NCBI GenBank assembly: GCA_959599095.1
Contig: CAUGGC010000005.1
Span: forward strand, 42,909-106,908
From: an uncultured Collinsella sp.
GTDB lineage: Bacteria > Actinomycetota > Coriobacteriia > Coriobacteriales > Coriobacteriaceae
Direction: 5' to 3'
Length of the DNA: 64,000 nucleotides
Each line of letters begins with the position of its first letter. Within the stretch, counting starts at the first letter, position 1. The notes under the pieces are model-generated. The model saw only the letters and a program-made list of their open reading frames with translations, was not told the origin of the DNA and did no database searches. A program made the position numbers and the translations under genes. Below are positions 7,462-15,813 of this stretch, piece after piece.

Positions 7462-8798
7462 CGATCATCGGGGCGGGGCCCGGAAACCCCGACTTGCTCT
7501 CGCGCGCGGCGCTCGACGCGATCGACATCGCCGACGTGGTCATCGGCGCTCATCGCGCGCTTGCCGGCATCGACGTGCCGCCCGACGTGGTGAGATGCGA
7601 GCTCGTGAAGACGGCGGACATCGTCGCCGCGCTCACCGATGCGGCGTCGTGGCGGCGCGCCGTGGTCGTGATGACGGGCGATGTGGGGCTGTTCAGCGGC
7701 GCGCGCCGCCTGGTGGAGGCGCTCTCCGGCGACGCGCAGGTGGACGTGCGCGTTGTTCCCGGCATAAGCTCAGCGTCGTATCTCGCCGCGCGCCTTGCAC
7801 GTCCATGGCAGGATTGGCGCTTCGCGAGCGCTCACGGCGTGGCGTGCGACATCGTGGCCGAGGCCGAGCGCGCAGGTGAGCTCTTCCTCGCCACGTCGGG
7901 CGGGGAAGACCCCTCGCGGCTTTCGTGCGAGCTTGCGCAAGCGGGCTTCGGGGACGCGCGCGTGACGGTGGCCGAGCGCCTGTCGTACCCCGACGAGCGC
8001 ATCACCTGCGCGACCGCAAGTGAAATCGCAGGTCAGACGTTTGACGACTTGAACGTGATGCTTATCGAGTTCGCAGGCGGCGCCGGGTCGCCTGCGGGCT
8101 CTAGCGCAGCCTCCGAGGCGCCGGCCGGCGCGTCATCGCCCGCGGCGGCTTCTTCCGCGGCGGACCCTGCGGGCGCATCCCGCGCCGCGAGCTCCCGCTG
8201 GCCGTACGCTTCCTCGGGCATTCCCGACGAGCTCTTCATCCGCGGCGACGTTCCCATGACCAAGCAGGAGGTGCGCGCCGTCGCGCTCGCGAAGCTGCGC
8301 CTTACCGCGACCGACACCGTGTGGGACGTCGGAGCCGGCACGGGGAGCGTGTCGATTGAGGCGGCGCTCGTCGCGCGAGCGGGGTCGGTATGGGCGGTCG
8401 AGCGCAACGCGGCCGGCGTGCGGCTCATCCGAGAGAACGCGGATGCATTCGGGTGCGGCAACGTGCATGCGGTCCCCGGTGTCGCCCCCGAAGCGCTCGC
8501 GAAACTGCCCGTCCCCGACGCCGTGTTCGTCGGCGGGAGCGCGGGCGAGCTTCCCTCTATCGTGGAGGCGGCGCTCGAGAAGAACTCGCAGGTTCGCCTG
8601 TGCGTGCCATGCGTCACCGTTGAGACGCTCACCGAGGCGTGCGCGCTTCTCTCGGGTTCGCGCTTTAAGGGGTTCGAGGCGTGCCAGGTGTCGGCCGCCC
8701 GCGCCGAGGCTGTAGGCTCGCACCATCTTATGAAGGCGCAAAACCCCGTGTTCCTCGTCAGCGCGCGTGGTGCGGGTGGGGAAGGCGGCGCCCGGTGA
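7449..8798 (+). CDS. cobL: CbiE-CbiT fusion, precorrin-6B C5,15-methyltransferase (decarboxylating)
   Basis: This encodes 449 residues. The N-terminal CbiE part (about 1-205) opens with IIGAGPGNPDLLSRAA and contains VMTGDVGLFSGA. The C-terminal CbiT part (from about 255) has GDVPMTKQEVRAVAL and the SAM motif WDVGAGTGSVSIEAAL. Together they methylate C5 and C15 and decarboxylate the C12 acetate. The two halves are joined by about 45 residues almost entirely of Ala, Ser, Gly and Pro, probably a flexible linker. ATG 7449 lies inside the end of cobJ. Fused CobL is common in aerobic pathways and occurs in some anaerobes. Confidence 0.93.
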   Translation: MRKVTIIGAGPGNPDLLSRAALDAIDIADVVIGAHRALAGIDVPPDVVRCELVKTADIVAALTDAASWRRAVVVMTGDVGLFSGARRLVEALSGDAQVDVRVVPGISSASYLAARLARPWQDWRFASAHGVACDIVAEAERAGELFLATSGGEDPSRLSCELAQAGFGDARVTVAERLSYPDERITCATASEIAGQTFDDLNVMLIEFAGGAGSPAGSSAASEAPAGASSPAAASSAADPAGASRAASSRWPYASSGIPDELFIRGDVPMTKQEVRAVALAKLRLTATDTVWDVGAGTGSVSIEAALVARAGSVWAVERNAAGVRLIRENADAFGCGNVHAVPGVAPEALAKLPVPDAVFVGGSAGELPSIVEAALEKNSQVRLCVPCVTVETLTEACALLSGSRFKGFEACQVSAARAEAVGSHHLMKAQNPVFLVSARGAGGEGGAR

Positions 8799-10177
8799 GC
8801 ACGACCATCCCGCGTTTCATGGTCGCTGCGCCCTCGAGCGGGAGCGGCAAGACGGTCGTTACGTGCGCGCTCCTGCGCGCGCTTGCGCGCCGCGGCCTCG
8901 CATGCGCGGCCTTCAAATGCGGCCCCGACTACATTGACCCGCTCTTTCATCGCCGCGTCGTGGGCGCGCGCTCGGGCAACTTAGACGGCTTCTTCACCGA
9001 CGCCCGGACGCTGCGCGCCCTGCTCGCACGCGGCGCCGCGGGCGCGGATGTCGCGGTGCTCGAGGGGGTCATGGGCTTCTACGACGGCATGGCGCCCGGC
9101 GTGGCCGACGCGAGCAGCTACCAGGTTGCGCGCGACACGGAAACGCCGGTCGTTTTAGTGGTGAACGGGCGCGGGGCGTCTTTATCGCTCGCCGCCGTAA
9201 TTTGCGGCATCGCCGAGTTCCTGCCTTGTGCGAACGTGCGCGGCGTCGTGCTGAACAAGACGAGCGCCGCTGCCTGCGCCTACGCGGCGCCTGCGATCGA
9301 GAAGCACACGGGCGTCACAGTTTTGGGGAATATCCCCGCCGACGAGGCGTTCTCGCTCGAAAGCCGGCATCTGGGGCTTGTGACCGCCGACGAGGTCGAG
9401 CAGCTCTCCGCGCGCATCGACAAGATGGCCGAGCTGGTGGAAAAGAGCGTCGACGTCGATCGCTTGCTCGAAATAGCGGCGACGGCACCCGATATCCGCG
9501 AGGAACCTTACCGGTTGGAGCCGATCGCGGGAGCGCGGCCCATCGTCGCCGTCGCACGTGACGAGGCGTTCTCGTTCTACTACGAGGAGAACCTGCGCGC
9601 GCTCGAGGACCTTGGTTGCGAGCTGGCCTTTTTCAGCCCCCTGTGTGATAGCGAGTTGCCCCGGGGGACAAGCGCCCTCTATCTGGGGGGCGGCTACCCG
9701 GAGCTCCATGCGCGGCAGCTCTCCGAGAACGCGCCGATGCGCGAAGCGGTGCGGCGCGCGGTGGAATCCGGCATGCCGACGGTCGCCGAATGCGGTGGGT
9801 TTCTGTACCTGCAGCGCGAAATCGCCGATAGCGAGGGGCGGCGCTGGCCTGTTGCGGGCGCCCTTGAGGGCGCAAGCGAGAACGGGGGAAGGCTGTCCCA
9901 TTTCGGGTACGTGGAGCTCACTTCCCAACGCGACGGGCTCTACGGGCCGCGCGGCACACGCATCCGCGCGCACGAATTCCATTACTGGCAGTCCACCTGC
10001 CCGGGCGGCGACTTCTGGGCGCAGAAGCCCCGGCGCGACAAGGGCTGGCCGTGCATGACGGCCACCCCGTCCCTGGTGGCGGGCTTCCCGCATGTGTACT
10101 ATCCCGCGAACCCCGACGTTGCGCGCGCGTTCGCATCTGCCGCAGCGTCGTTCGCAGAGAGGAGACGGCATGGCTGA
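8795..10177 (+). CDS. cbiA: cobyrinate a,c-diamide synthase
   Basis: This encodes 460 residues from GTG 8795, which overlaps the cobL stop (GTGA). The N-terminal ATPase domain begins FMVAAPSSGSGKTVV, followed by FKCGPDYIDPLFH and LEGVMGFYDGM, the CobB/CbiA hallmarks. The C-terminal class I glutamine amidotransferase-like domain has LYLGGGYPELHA and the nucleophile cysteine in VAECGGFLYLQ. A late histidine lies in HEFHYW. It amidates the a and c acetate side chains using glutamine and ATP. A longer upstream in-frame extension is only the shadow of cobL. Confidence 0.93.
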   Translation: MSTTIPRFMVAAPSSGSGKTVVTCALLRALARRGLACAAFKCGPDYIDPLFHRRVVGARSGNLDGFFTDARTLRALLARGAAGADVAVLEGVMGFYDGMAPGVADASSYQVARDTETPVVLVVNGRGASLSLAAVICGIAEFLPCANVRGVVLNKTSAAACAYAAPAIEKHTGVTVLGNIPADEAFSLESRHLGLVTADEVEQLSARIDKMAELVEKSVDVDRLLEIAATAPDIREEPYRLEPIAGARPIVAVARDEAFSFYYEENLRALEDLGCELAFFSPLCDSELPRGTSALYLGGGYPELHARQLSENAPMREAVRRAVESGMPTVAECGGFLYLQREIADSEGRRWPVAGALEGASENGGRLSHFGYVELTSQRDGLYGPRGTRIRAHEFHYWQSTCPGGDFWAQKPRRDKGWPCMTATPSLVAGFPHVYYPANPDVARAFASAAASFAERRRHG

Positions 10178-11312
10178 AACAACCGAAACCGCGCTTGCCT
10201 GCATTCGCGAGGAAGTCGAGCGCGCGTTCTCGTCGGCGCCCGGCGCCGTGCTCGAAGCCGCGCTCTCCCGGATCGCGCCCGCAGACGAATGCGCCCGCGC
10301 CGCCGCGTACGCCGCGTGGGACTCCATCGCGCACCCCTTGGGGGGATTGGGCGACTTTGAAGACGCCGTCGCGTGTATCGCTGCAGCTCAGGGGAGCGCC
10401 GAGGTGGCCGAGTTTCCCCGTGCGCTCGCGGTATTCTTCTCCGACAACGGGGTCGTTGCCGAAGGCGTGTCGCAAAGCGGGCAAGACGTGACGCGAGCCG
10501 TCGCGCGCAACATGTGCGAGGGGGCCACGAGCGCCTGCCGCATGGCGGCGTTCGCGGATGCCGAGGTCGTGCCCGTCGACGTGGGTATGGCCCGGGGCAT
10601 AGAAGACGCGCGCATGGTGCGCGCGAACGTGCGGCGGGGGAGTGGCAACATCGCGCACGGCTCCGCTATGTCTCGAGATGGGGCCGTGCGCGCGATCGAG
10701 GTCGGAATTGCCGTCGCGTGCGGGCTTGCCCGCGCCGGCGTGCGCCTTCTCGCCGCGGGCGAGATGGGCATCGGCAACACGACCACCTCGGCGGCGGTGG
10801 CCGCAGTGCTCATCCGGGCGGACGCGCGGAGCCTCGTCGGGCGCGGCGCGGGGCTCTCGGACGCCTCGCTCGCGCGCAAGCGCGACGTGGTCGAGCGCGC
10901 TATCGACGCGAACTCGCCCGATCCCGCCGACCCAATCGACGTGCTCTCGAAGGTGGGCGGCTTCGACATCGCTGCGATGTGCGGCTTCTACCTGGGGGCC
11001 GCGGTCTCGAAGGCGCCGGCGCTCCTCGACGGGGTCATATCCTGCACGGCGGCCCTGTGCGCGGCGCGCCTGTGCCCCAACGCCTTGGGCTACCTCGTGG
11101 GCACCCACGCATCAAGCGAACCCGCAAGCCGGGAGCTCCTTCGCGAGCTCGGCATAAAGGCGCCCCTCGACGCAGGCATGCACTTGGGCGAGGGCGCGGG
11201 CGCCATGGCGTATCTGCCCCTTCTGGATTCGGCGCTGCGCGTGTACCGGGATGGGAAGACGTTCACGGCGACTGGCATGGCTGCTTACGAGCATTTCGAG
11301 GCCGGGAAATGA
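10170..11312 (+). CDS. cobT: nicotinate-nucleotide--dimethylbenzimidazole phosphoribosyltransferase
   Basis: This encodes 380 residues. CobT makes alpha-ribazole phosphate, the lower-ligand precursor. FFSDNGVVAEGVSQSGQDVT and GEMGIGNTTTSAAV are the substrate-binding signatures, and a catalytic glutamate is expected in the HLGEGAGAMAYLPL stretch near residue 350. ATG 10170 follows GAGAGGAGACGGC and overlaps the end of cbiA by eight bases. The protein is slightly longer at its N-terminus than enterobacterial CobT. Its substrate need not be dimethylbenzimidazole; anaerobes often use other bases. Confidence 0.93.
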   Translation: MAETTETALACIREEVERAFSSAPGAVLEAALSRIAPADECARAAAYAAWDSIAHPLGGLGDFEDAVACIAAAQGSAEVAEFPRALAVFFSDNGVVAEGVSQSGQDVTRAVARNMCEGATSACRMAAFADAEVVPVDVGMARGIEDARMVRANVRRGSGNIAHGSAMSRDGAVRAIEVGIAVACGLARAGVRLLAAGEMGIGNTTTSAAVAAVLIRADARSLVGRGAGLSDASLARKRDVVERAIDANSPDPADPIDVLSKVGGFDIAAMCGFYLGAAVSKAPALLDGVISCTAALCAARLCPNALGYLVGTHASSEPASRELLRELGIKAPLDAGMHLGEGAGAMAYLPLLDSALRVYRDGKTFTATGMAAYEHFEAGK

Positions 11313-11857
11313 CGGTGACGCTCGTTATCGGCGCCGCCGCGAGCGGCAAGAGCGCCTACGCCGAGTCCCTGTGCCTCGGGCACGACGGCCCCCGCGTGTA
11401 CCTGGCAACGATGGAGCCCTTCGGGGAAGAGGGCGCCCACCGCATTGCGCGCCATCGGGCGCTGCGCGAGGGCAAGGGGTTTTCCACCCTCGAGCGCACG
11501 CGTGACGTGGGCGCCGCAGTGCCCGGGCTTCCGCGCGGCTGCACGCTTCTTTTGGAGGACGTGGGCAACCTGGTTGCGAACGAGCTTTTCGCGGAAGGCG
11601 GCTTGTCCCCACGTGACCCCGACGCTGCGGCGCGCGAGGTGCTCGGAGGCATCGAACGGCTTGCTCAGGCCGCTGCGTATACGGTGGTGGTCACCGTCGA
11701 CGTGTTCGCCGATGGGATGCGCTACGATGAGGGGACCGAGGCATGGAGGCGCGCGCTCGCGCGCGTGAACGCGGGCGTGGCGGCGCTGGCCGACCGCGCA
11801 GTCGAAGTGGTATGCGGGATTCCCGTGTGGATGAAAGGCGAAGGACCTACAAGGTGA
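11309..11857 (+). CDS. cobU: adenosylcobinamide kinase / adenosylcobinamide-phosphate guanylyltransferase
   Basis: This encodes 182 residues. The P-loop is VIGAAASGKSAYAE, followed by YLATMEPFGEEGAHRIARHRA with the histidine that carries the GMP intermediate. LEDVGNLVANELF and the C-terminal VVCGIPVWMKG complete the family pattern. It activates cobinamide for nucleotide-loop assembly. The start overlaps the cobT stop (ATGA). A second, degenerate CobU-like domain lies two genes downstream, fused to a phosphatase. Confidence 0.92.
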   Translation: MTVTLVIGAAASGKSAYAESLCLGHDGPRVYLATMEPFGEEGAHRIARHRALREGKGFSTLERTRDVGAAVPGLPRGCTLLLEDVGNLVANELFAEGGLSPRDPDAAAREVLGGIERLAQAAAYTVVVTVDVFADGMRYDEGTEAWRRALARVNAGVAALADRAVEVVCGIPVWMKGEGPTR

Positions 11858-12621
11858 AGATAGTAGAGGCAATCTGCGCGGCGTTCGGAACGTTCTCGCG
11901 CATCCCCGTCCCGAAATCGGCTTGGACCGATTTCGGGTCAACCCATGCTCTTGCCGCGTTTCCCCTGGTGGGCCTTGCGGAAGGCTTACTCATGACGGCG
12001 TGGGGGCACGTGGCGAACCTGCTCGGCGTGCCCGCGACCATCGTCGCGGCTGTGCTCGTGGCGCTGCCTGTGGCGGTGACGGGAGGCATCCACCTAGACG
12101 GGCTCTGCGACACCTCCGATGCGCTTGCAAGTTGGGCCCCGCGCGAACGAAAGCTCGAGATCATGCACGACCCGCGGGCGGGCGCCTTCGGGGTCATCGG
12201 TGTTGTCGTGTACCTTATTCTGCAGTTTTCCCTGTTCACCGCGCTGCCGCTTACGGCGGGGACGTTCCTCGCGCTTCTGTGCTCGCTCGTGTTCTCCCGC
12301 GCGCTTTCGGGGCTCGCCGTTGAATGCTGGCCTGCCGCGCGGGCGGACGGCATGGCCGCGGGGCTCTCGCCTTCGAAGAAGCGCGCGGCGATCGTTGTGC
12401 CGCTTTGCGCTTTCGCTGCGGCTTCGGCTGCAGGGATGGTCGCGTGCGCTCAGGCCGTCGGCGCCCTTATGGCGGTGGCGGGGCTTTTGGCGCTCGCGTG
12501 GTACCGCCATGTTGCCCTGTCCCGCTTCGGCGGGGTGACGGGGGATTTGGCCGGATGGTTTCTGCAATGGGCCGAGCTCGCGATGCTTGCCATGTTGGTG
12601 GCGGGGGGCATGCTCCTATGA
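11854..12621 (+). CDS. cobS: adenosylcobinamide-GDP ribazoletransferase (cobalamin synthase)
   Basis: This encodes 255 residues, an integral membrane protein with several hydrophobic segments (about 30-55, 60-75, 110-150, 175-215, 235-253). GGIHLDGLCDTSDALAS is the conserved divalent-metal and substrate motif, and MHDPRAGAFGVIGVV is the second family block. It joins GDP-cobinamide and alpha-ribazole in the membrane. GTG 11854 overlaps the cobU stop (GTGA) and gives the expected short N-terminus before FGTFSRIPVP. Its partner CbiB is encoded two genes further on. Confidence 0.93.
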   Translation: MKIVEAICAAFGTFSRIPVPKSAWTDFGSTHALAAFPLVGLAEGLLMTAWGHVANLLGVPATIVAAVLVALPVAVTGGIHLDGLCDTSDALASWAPRERKLEIMHDPRAGAFGVIGVVVYLILQFSLFTALPLTAGTFLALLCSLVFSRALSGLAVECWPAARADGMAAGLSPSKKRAAIVVPLCAFAAASAAGMVACAQAVGALMAVAGLLALAWYRHVALSRFGGVTGDLAGWFLQWAELAMLAMLVAGGMLL

Positions 12622-13619
12622 TGCTCGTGGTAGGTGGCGCGCATTCGGGGAAGAGGACCTTCGTGCGCGAAAAGCTCGGGTTCGCGGCGGACGATTTCGT
12701 CGACGCGGCGCAGTTTGCGGAGGGCGGCGTGCCTGCGGCTTTTGCCGGCCGTGTCGCGTACCGTGTTGAGGATCTCGTACGCGCGCTCGACGCTGACCGG
12801 GCCCTCGAGCGGCTGATCGGCTTCGACGTAGTGATTCTGCCCTTGGTCGGCTCGGGGGTCGTCCCTATGCGTGCGGAAGACGCCCAATGGCGCGAGCGCG
12901 CGGGGCGCCTGGGATGCGCGCTCGCTGCGCGCGCCGACGTCGTCGTGCGCATGACGTGCGGGATACCCCAGGTCATCAAAGGAAACCTTGCCGATGCGCC
13001 TCGAGGGACGCAGGGCGCGGGCGCGCCTTTGGAAGTCGTCTTCGTGCGCCATGGTGCCACGGCGGGCACGGAAGACCATCGCTACAGCGGGGCGGGCACC
13101 GACGAGCCCCTGTCGAGCGCGGGCGAGCGCGCTTTGCGCGACCTCGCGTGCTATCGTGACGTGTTCCGTGTTATCACGAGCGGCATGGCCCGCACCGACC
13201 AGACGGCGCGCATCCTCTTCCCGAACGCGGAGCTTATGGCGTGCCCCGGTCTGCGCGAGATGGATTTCGGCGACTTCGAGGGGCGAAGCGCCGCCGAGCT
13301 TAAAGAGGATGCGCGCTACCGCGCCTGGGTAGACTCCTGGTGCGAGTCGCGCTGCCCGCATGGCGAGGGCAAGAGCGATTTCACCCGCCGCGTCGTCGCG
13401 GCGTTTAAGGAGGCGTGCGAATCGGAGCGCGCCCAGGGGAGTGGGCGCGCCGTCTTCGTCGTTCACGCGGGTACCGTGAAAGCGCTGCTCTCCGAGCTAG
13501 CTGTCCCGAAAATGGGATACTTCGACGTGCATACCGAGCCGGGCGGCGCATGGGCCGCCACCTGGGATGGGCACTGCCTTCGCGACGTTCGCCCCGCTTC
13601 GGGGGGCGATGCCCGGTGA
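12618..13619 (+). CDS. cobC: CobU-like P-loop domain fused to CobC alpha-ribazole phosphatase
   Basis: This encodes 333 residues in two parts. Residues 1-130 resemble a shortened CobU: P-loop LVVGGAHSGKRTFV and a closing MTCGIPQVIKG that mirrors the VVCGIPVWMKG end of true CobU. However, the GMP-carrying histidine block is missing. Residues 140-333 are a histidine phosphatase: VVFVRHGATAGTEDHRYSG with the catalytic RHG, then SGMARTDQTARILFP, LREMDFGDFEGRS and FVVHAGTVKALL with the second histidine. The phosphatase removes phosphate from alpha-ribazole phosphate or cobalamin phosphate. What the N-terminal domain does is not clear. The start overlaps the cobS stop. Confidence 0.88.
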   Translation: MMLVVGGAHSGKRTFVREKLGFAADDFVDAAQFAEGGVPAAFAGRVAYRVEDLVRALDADRALERLIGFDVVILPLVGSGVVPMRAEDAQWRERAGRLGCALAARADVVVRMTCGIPQVIKGNLADAPRGTQGAGAPLEVVFVRHGATAGTEDHRYSGAGTDEPLSSAGERALRDLACYRDVFRVITSGMARTDQTARILFPNAELMACPGLREMDFGDFEGRSAAELKEDARYRAWVDSWCESRCPHGEGKSDFTRRVVAAFKEACESERAQGSGRAVFVVHAGTVKALLSELAVPKMGYFDVHTEPGGAWAATWDGHCLRDVRPASGGDAR

Positions 13620-14593
13620 TGACGATTCTTGCCGTCGCCGTCGGGTTCGCGGCCGACCTTGCCTTCGGCGACCCGCGCTGGCTTCCCCATCCCGTCGTTG
13701 CCATGGGGCGCGCGATCACGTGGGCCGAAGGCCGCCTGCGGGGCGCATTCCCGCAAACGTCCGCGGGCACGCGCGCCGCAGGGCTTGTGCTCGCTGTGGC
13801 GCTTCCGCTTGCGTGTGGGCTTTTGACCTGGGGAATCCTGCATCTTTGCGGCATGGTTCACTCCGGCTTGCGCTTCGTGGTCGAGGCATGGGCGAGCTAT
13901 CAGATTCTCGCGGCATGCGAGCTACGCCGCCAGAGCCTGACCGTGGCCCGCGCGTTCTCGAAGGGCGGCCTTGTCGCGGCGCGCGAAGCCGTCGGGCTCA
14001 TCGTGGGACGCGACACGTCTGTTCTCGACGAGCAGGGCGTCGCGCGCGCCGCCGTGGAAACGGTGGCGGAGAACGCGAGCGACGGCGTCATCGCGCCGCT
14101 TTTCTACCTTATGATCGGGGGTGCGCCCTTGGGTATGGCGTACAAGGCGGTGAACACGCTCGACAGCATGGTGGGCTACAAAAACGAGCGCTACATCGAC
14201 TTCGGCTGCGCCTCGGCGCGCCTCGACGATGCGGCGAACTGGATTCCCTCGCGCTTATCGGCCTTGCTCATGATCGCCGTGTGCCCGATCGTCGGTCTCG
14301 ACGCGCGCGGGGCGGCGCGCATCTGGCGCCGCGACAGGCGTCGCCATGCGAGCCCGAACGCGGCGCAGACCGAGTCAGCGTGCGCGGGCGCGCTCGGGCT
14401 GCGTCTGGCAGGACCCGCGGTGTATTTCGGCAAGCTCGTTGAGAAACCGACGATAGGCGACGCGTCCCGCGAAATCGAGTGGGGCGACATCGCCCGGGCG
14501 ACAAGGCTCATGCTCGCCGCGTCCGTATGCGCGCTCGTCGTCTTCGGTGCCGCGCGTGCGGCGGTCGTGCTCGCCGTGGGGGCGATGGCATGA
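13619..14593 (+). CDS. cbiB: adenosylcobinamide-phosphate synthase
   Basis: This encodes 324 residues with several membrane segments. FAADLAFGDPRWLPHPVVAMG is split here into FAADLAFGDPRW and HPVVAMGRAI, the N-terminal signature. GRDTSVLDEQGVARAAVETV and ENASDGVIAPLFYLMIGG are the central motifs, and NTLDSMVGYKNERY follows. CbiB attaches (R)-1-amino-2-propanol phosphate to adenosylcobyric acid at the membrane. ATG 13619 shares its first base with the previous stop; GTG 13616 is an alternative. Confidence 0.92.
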   Translation: MTILAVAVGFAADLAFGDPRWLPHPVVAMGRAITWAEGRLRGAFPQTSAGTRAAGLVLAVALPLACGLLTWGILHLCGMVHSGLRFVVEAWASYQILAACELRRQSLTVARAFSKGGLVAAREAVGLIVGRDTSVLDEQGVARAAVETVAENASDGVIAPLFYLMIGGAPLGMAYKAVNTLDSMVGYKNERYIDFGCASARLDDAANWIPSRLSALLMIAVCPIVGLDARGAARIWRRDRRRHASPNAAQTESACAGALGLRLAGPAVYFGKLVEKPTIGDASREIEWGDIARATRLMLAASVCALVVFGAARAAVVLAVGAMA

Positions 14594-15813
14594 GGGAAGA
14601 CCACGCCGCGCCCCGGGTTGCCGGGGGAATCCTGCGCGCCCGTGCGCATGGGGGTAGCACGCAATCGCTCGGCATCGCTTGCGAAGGGGGCGCCTCCGAC
14701 CTCATTGACTTCTCGGTGAACGTGAATCCGGCAGGGCCCTCGCCGCGCGCCCTCGCCGCAGCTTGCAAGGCGCTTTCTCGAATCGACGCCTACCCCGATA
14801 GGGAAAGCCTCGCCCTCGTTCGCGCCCTAGCGCGCGCCCAGGGCATACCCGAAGATACTATCGTCTGCGGCGCGGGCGCGTCCGACATCATCTGGCGGCT
14901 CGCCGCGGCGGTGCGCCCGAAACGCATCGTCGTGTGCGCGCCGACGTTTTCTGAATATGCGGAGGCGGCATCGTACTACGGCGCATGCGTGCAGGAGTTC
15001 CCGCTCTCCGAAGCGGACGACTTCGACGTGCCCGCCTCCTTCGCCCGCGCGATTGGGGGGCCGGGAGACGTGGCGTACCTCTGCAATCCGAACAACCCGA
15101 CGGGGCGCCTCGTCGACCCCAGCGTGATCGATGCCGCGGCTTGCCGCTGCGAGCAGGTGGGCGCGCTGCTCGTCGTGGACGAGTGCTTCCTCGGATTTGC
15201 GCCCGACGCCCGCGAAAGGAGCGTGGCTGCACGCGCCGCGTGTTCGCGCCATGTGGCCGTGCTCTCCGCGTTCACCAAGCTCTACGGAATGGCGGGGTTG
15301 CGGTTGGGATATCTGATCAGCGGAAACACCCAACTCATCGAGGGGATTCGCCGGGCTGGGCAGGCGTGGCCCGTCTCCTCGGTCGCCGAGGCCGCGGGCA
15401 TCGCCGCCCTGGAAGACGTCGAATACGTCTCGCGCACGCGTGATGTATTGGCGGTCGAGCGAGCGTGGCTTTCCCACGAGCTCTCCTCGCTCGGGCTTTC
15501 CGTCGTGCCGTCGGATGCGAACTTCCTTTTAGTCCGCACGCCGGCGAAAGACATCCCCGAGCGCCTGTATAAACAGGGGGTTTTGGTCCGCACGTGCGAC
15601 TCGTTTTCGGTGCTGTCCCGTTTCTGGTGCCGCGTCGCGGTGCGCACGCGCAAGGAGAATGCCCGGCTTGCGATGGCGTTCAGCCGCGTGCTTCGGGCGG
15701 AAGGCGCATCGGGCGAAGGCGAACGCGACGAACGGGGCGGCGCTTCTTGCAGCGGCGCTATGGCGGGCGCGGATGGCCGAGGCTCGGCGAAGGAGGTCGA
15801 TACCCGTGGGTAG
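14590..15813 (+). CDS. cobD: threonine-phosphate decarboxylase (PLP fold type I)
   Basis: This encodes 407 residues, aminotransferase class I/II related to histidinol-phosphate aminotransferase. Residues 15-50 have HGGSTQSL and IDFSVNVNPAGPS, typical of CobD. CNPNNPTGRLV and VVDECFLGF bind PLP, and the Schiff-base lysine lies in SAFTKLYGMAGLRLGY. The enzyme produces (R)-1-amino-2-propanol phosphate for CbiB, encoded immediately upstream with a four-base overlap. The C-terminus has an unusual 35-residue Gly/Ala/Glu-rich extension after the catalytic domain. Confidence 0.92.
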   Translation: MREDHAAPRVAGGILRARAHGGSTQSLGIACEGGASDLIDFSVNVNPAGPSPRALAAACKALSRIDAYPDRESLALVRALARAQGIPEDTIVCGAGASDIIWRLAAAVRPKRIVVCAPTFSEYAEAASYYGACVQEFPLSEADDFDVPASFARAIGGPGDVAYLCNPNNPTGRLVDPSVIDAAACRCEQVGALLVVDECFLGFAPDARERSVAARAACSRHVAVLSAFTKLYGMAGLRLGYLISGNTQLIEGIRRAGQAWPVSSVAEAAGIAALEDVEYVSRTRDVLAVERAWLSHELSSLGLSVVPSDANFLLVRTPAKDIPERLYKQGVLVRTCDSFSVLSRFWCRVAVRTRKENARLAMAFSRVLRAEGASGEGERDERGGASCSGAMAGADGRGSAKEVDTRG

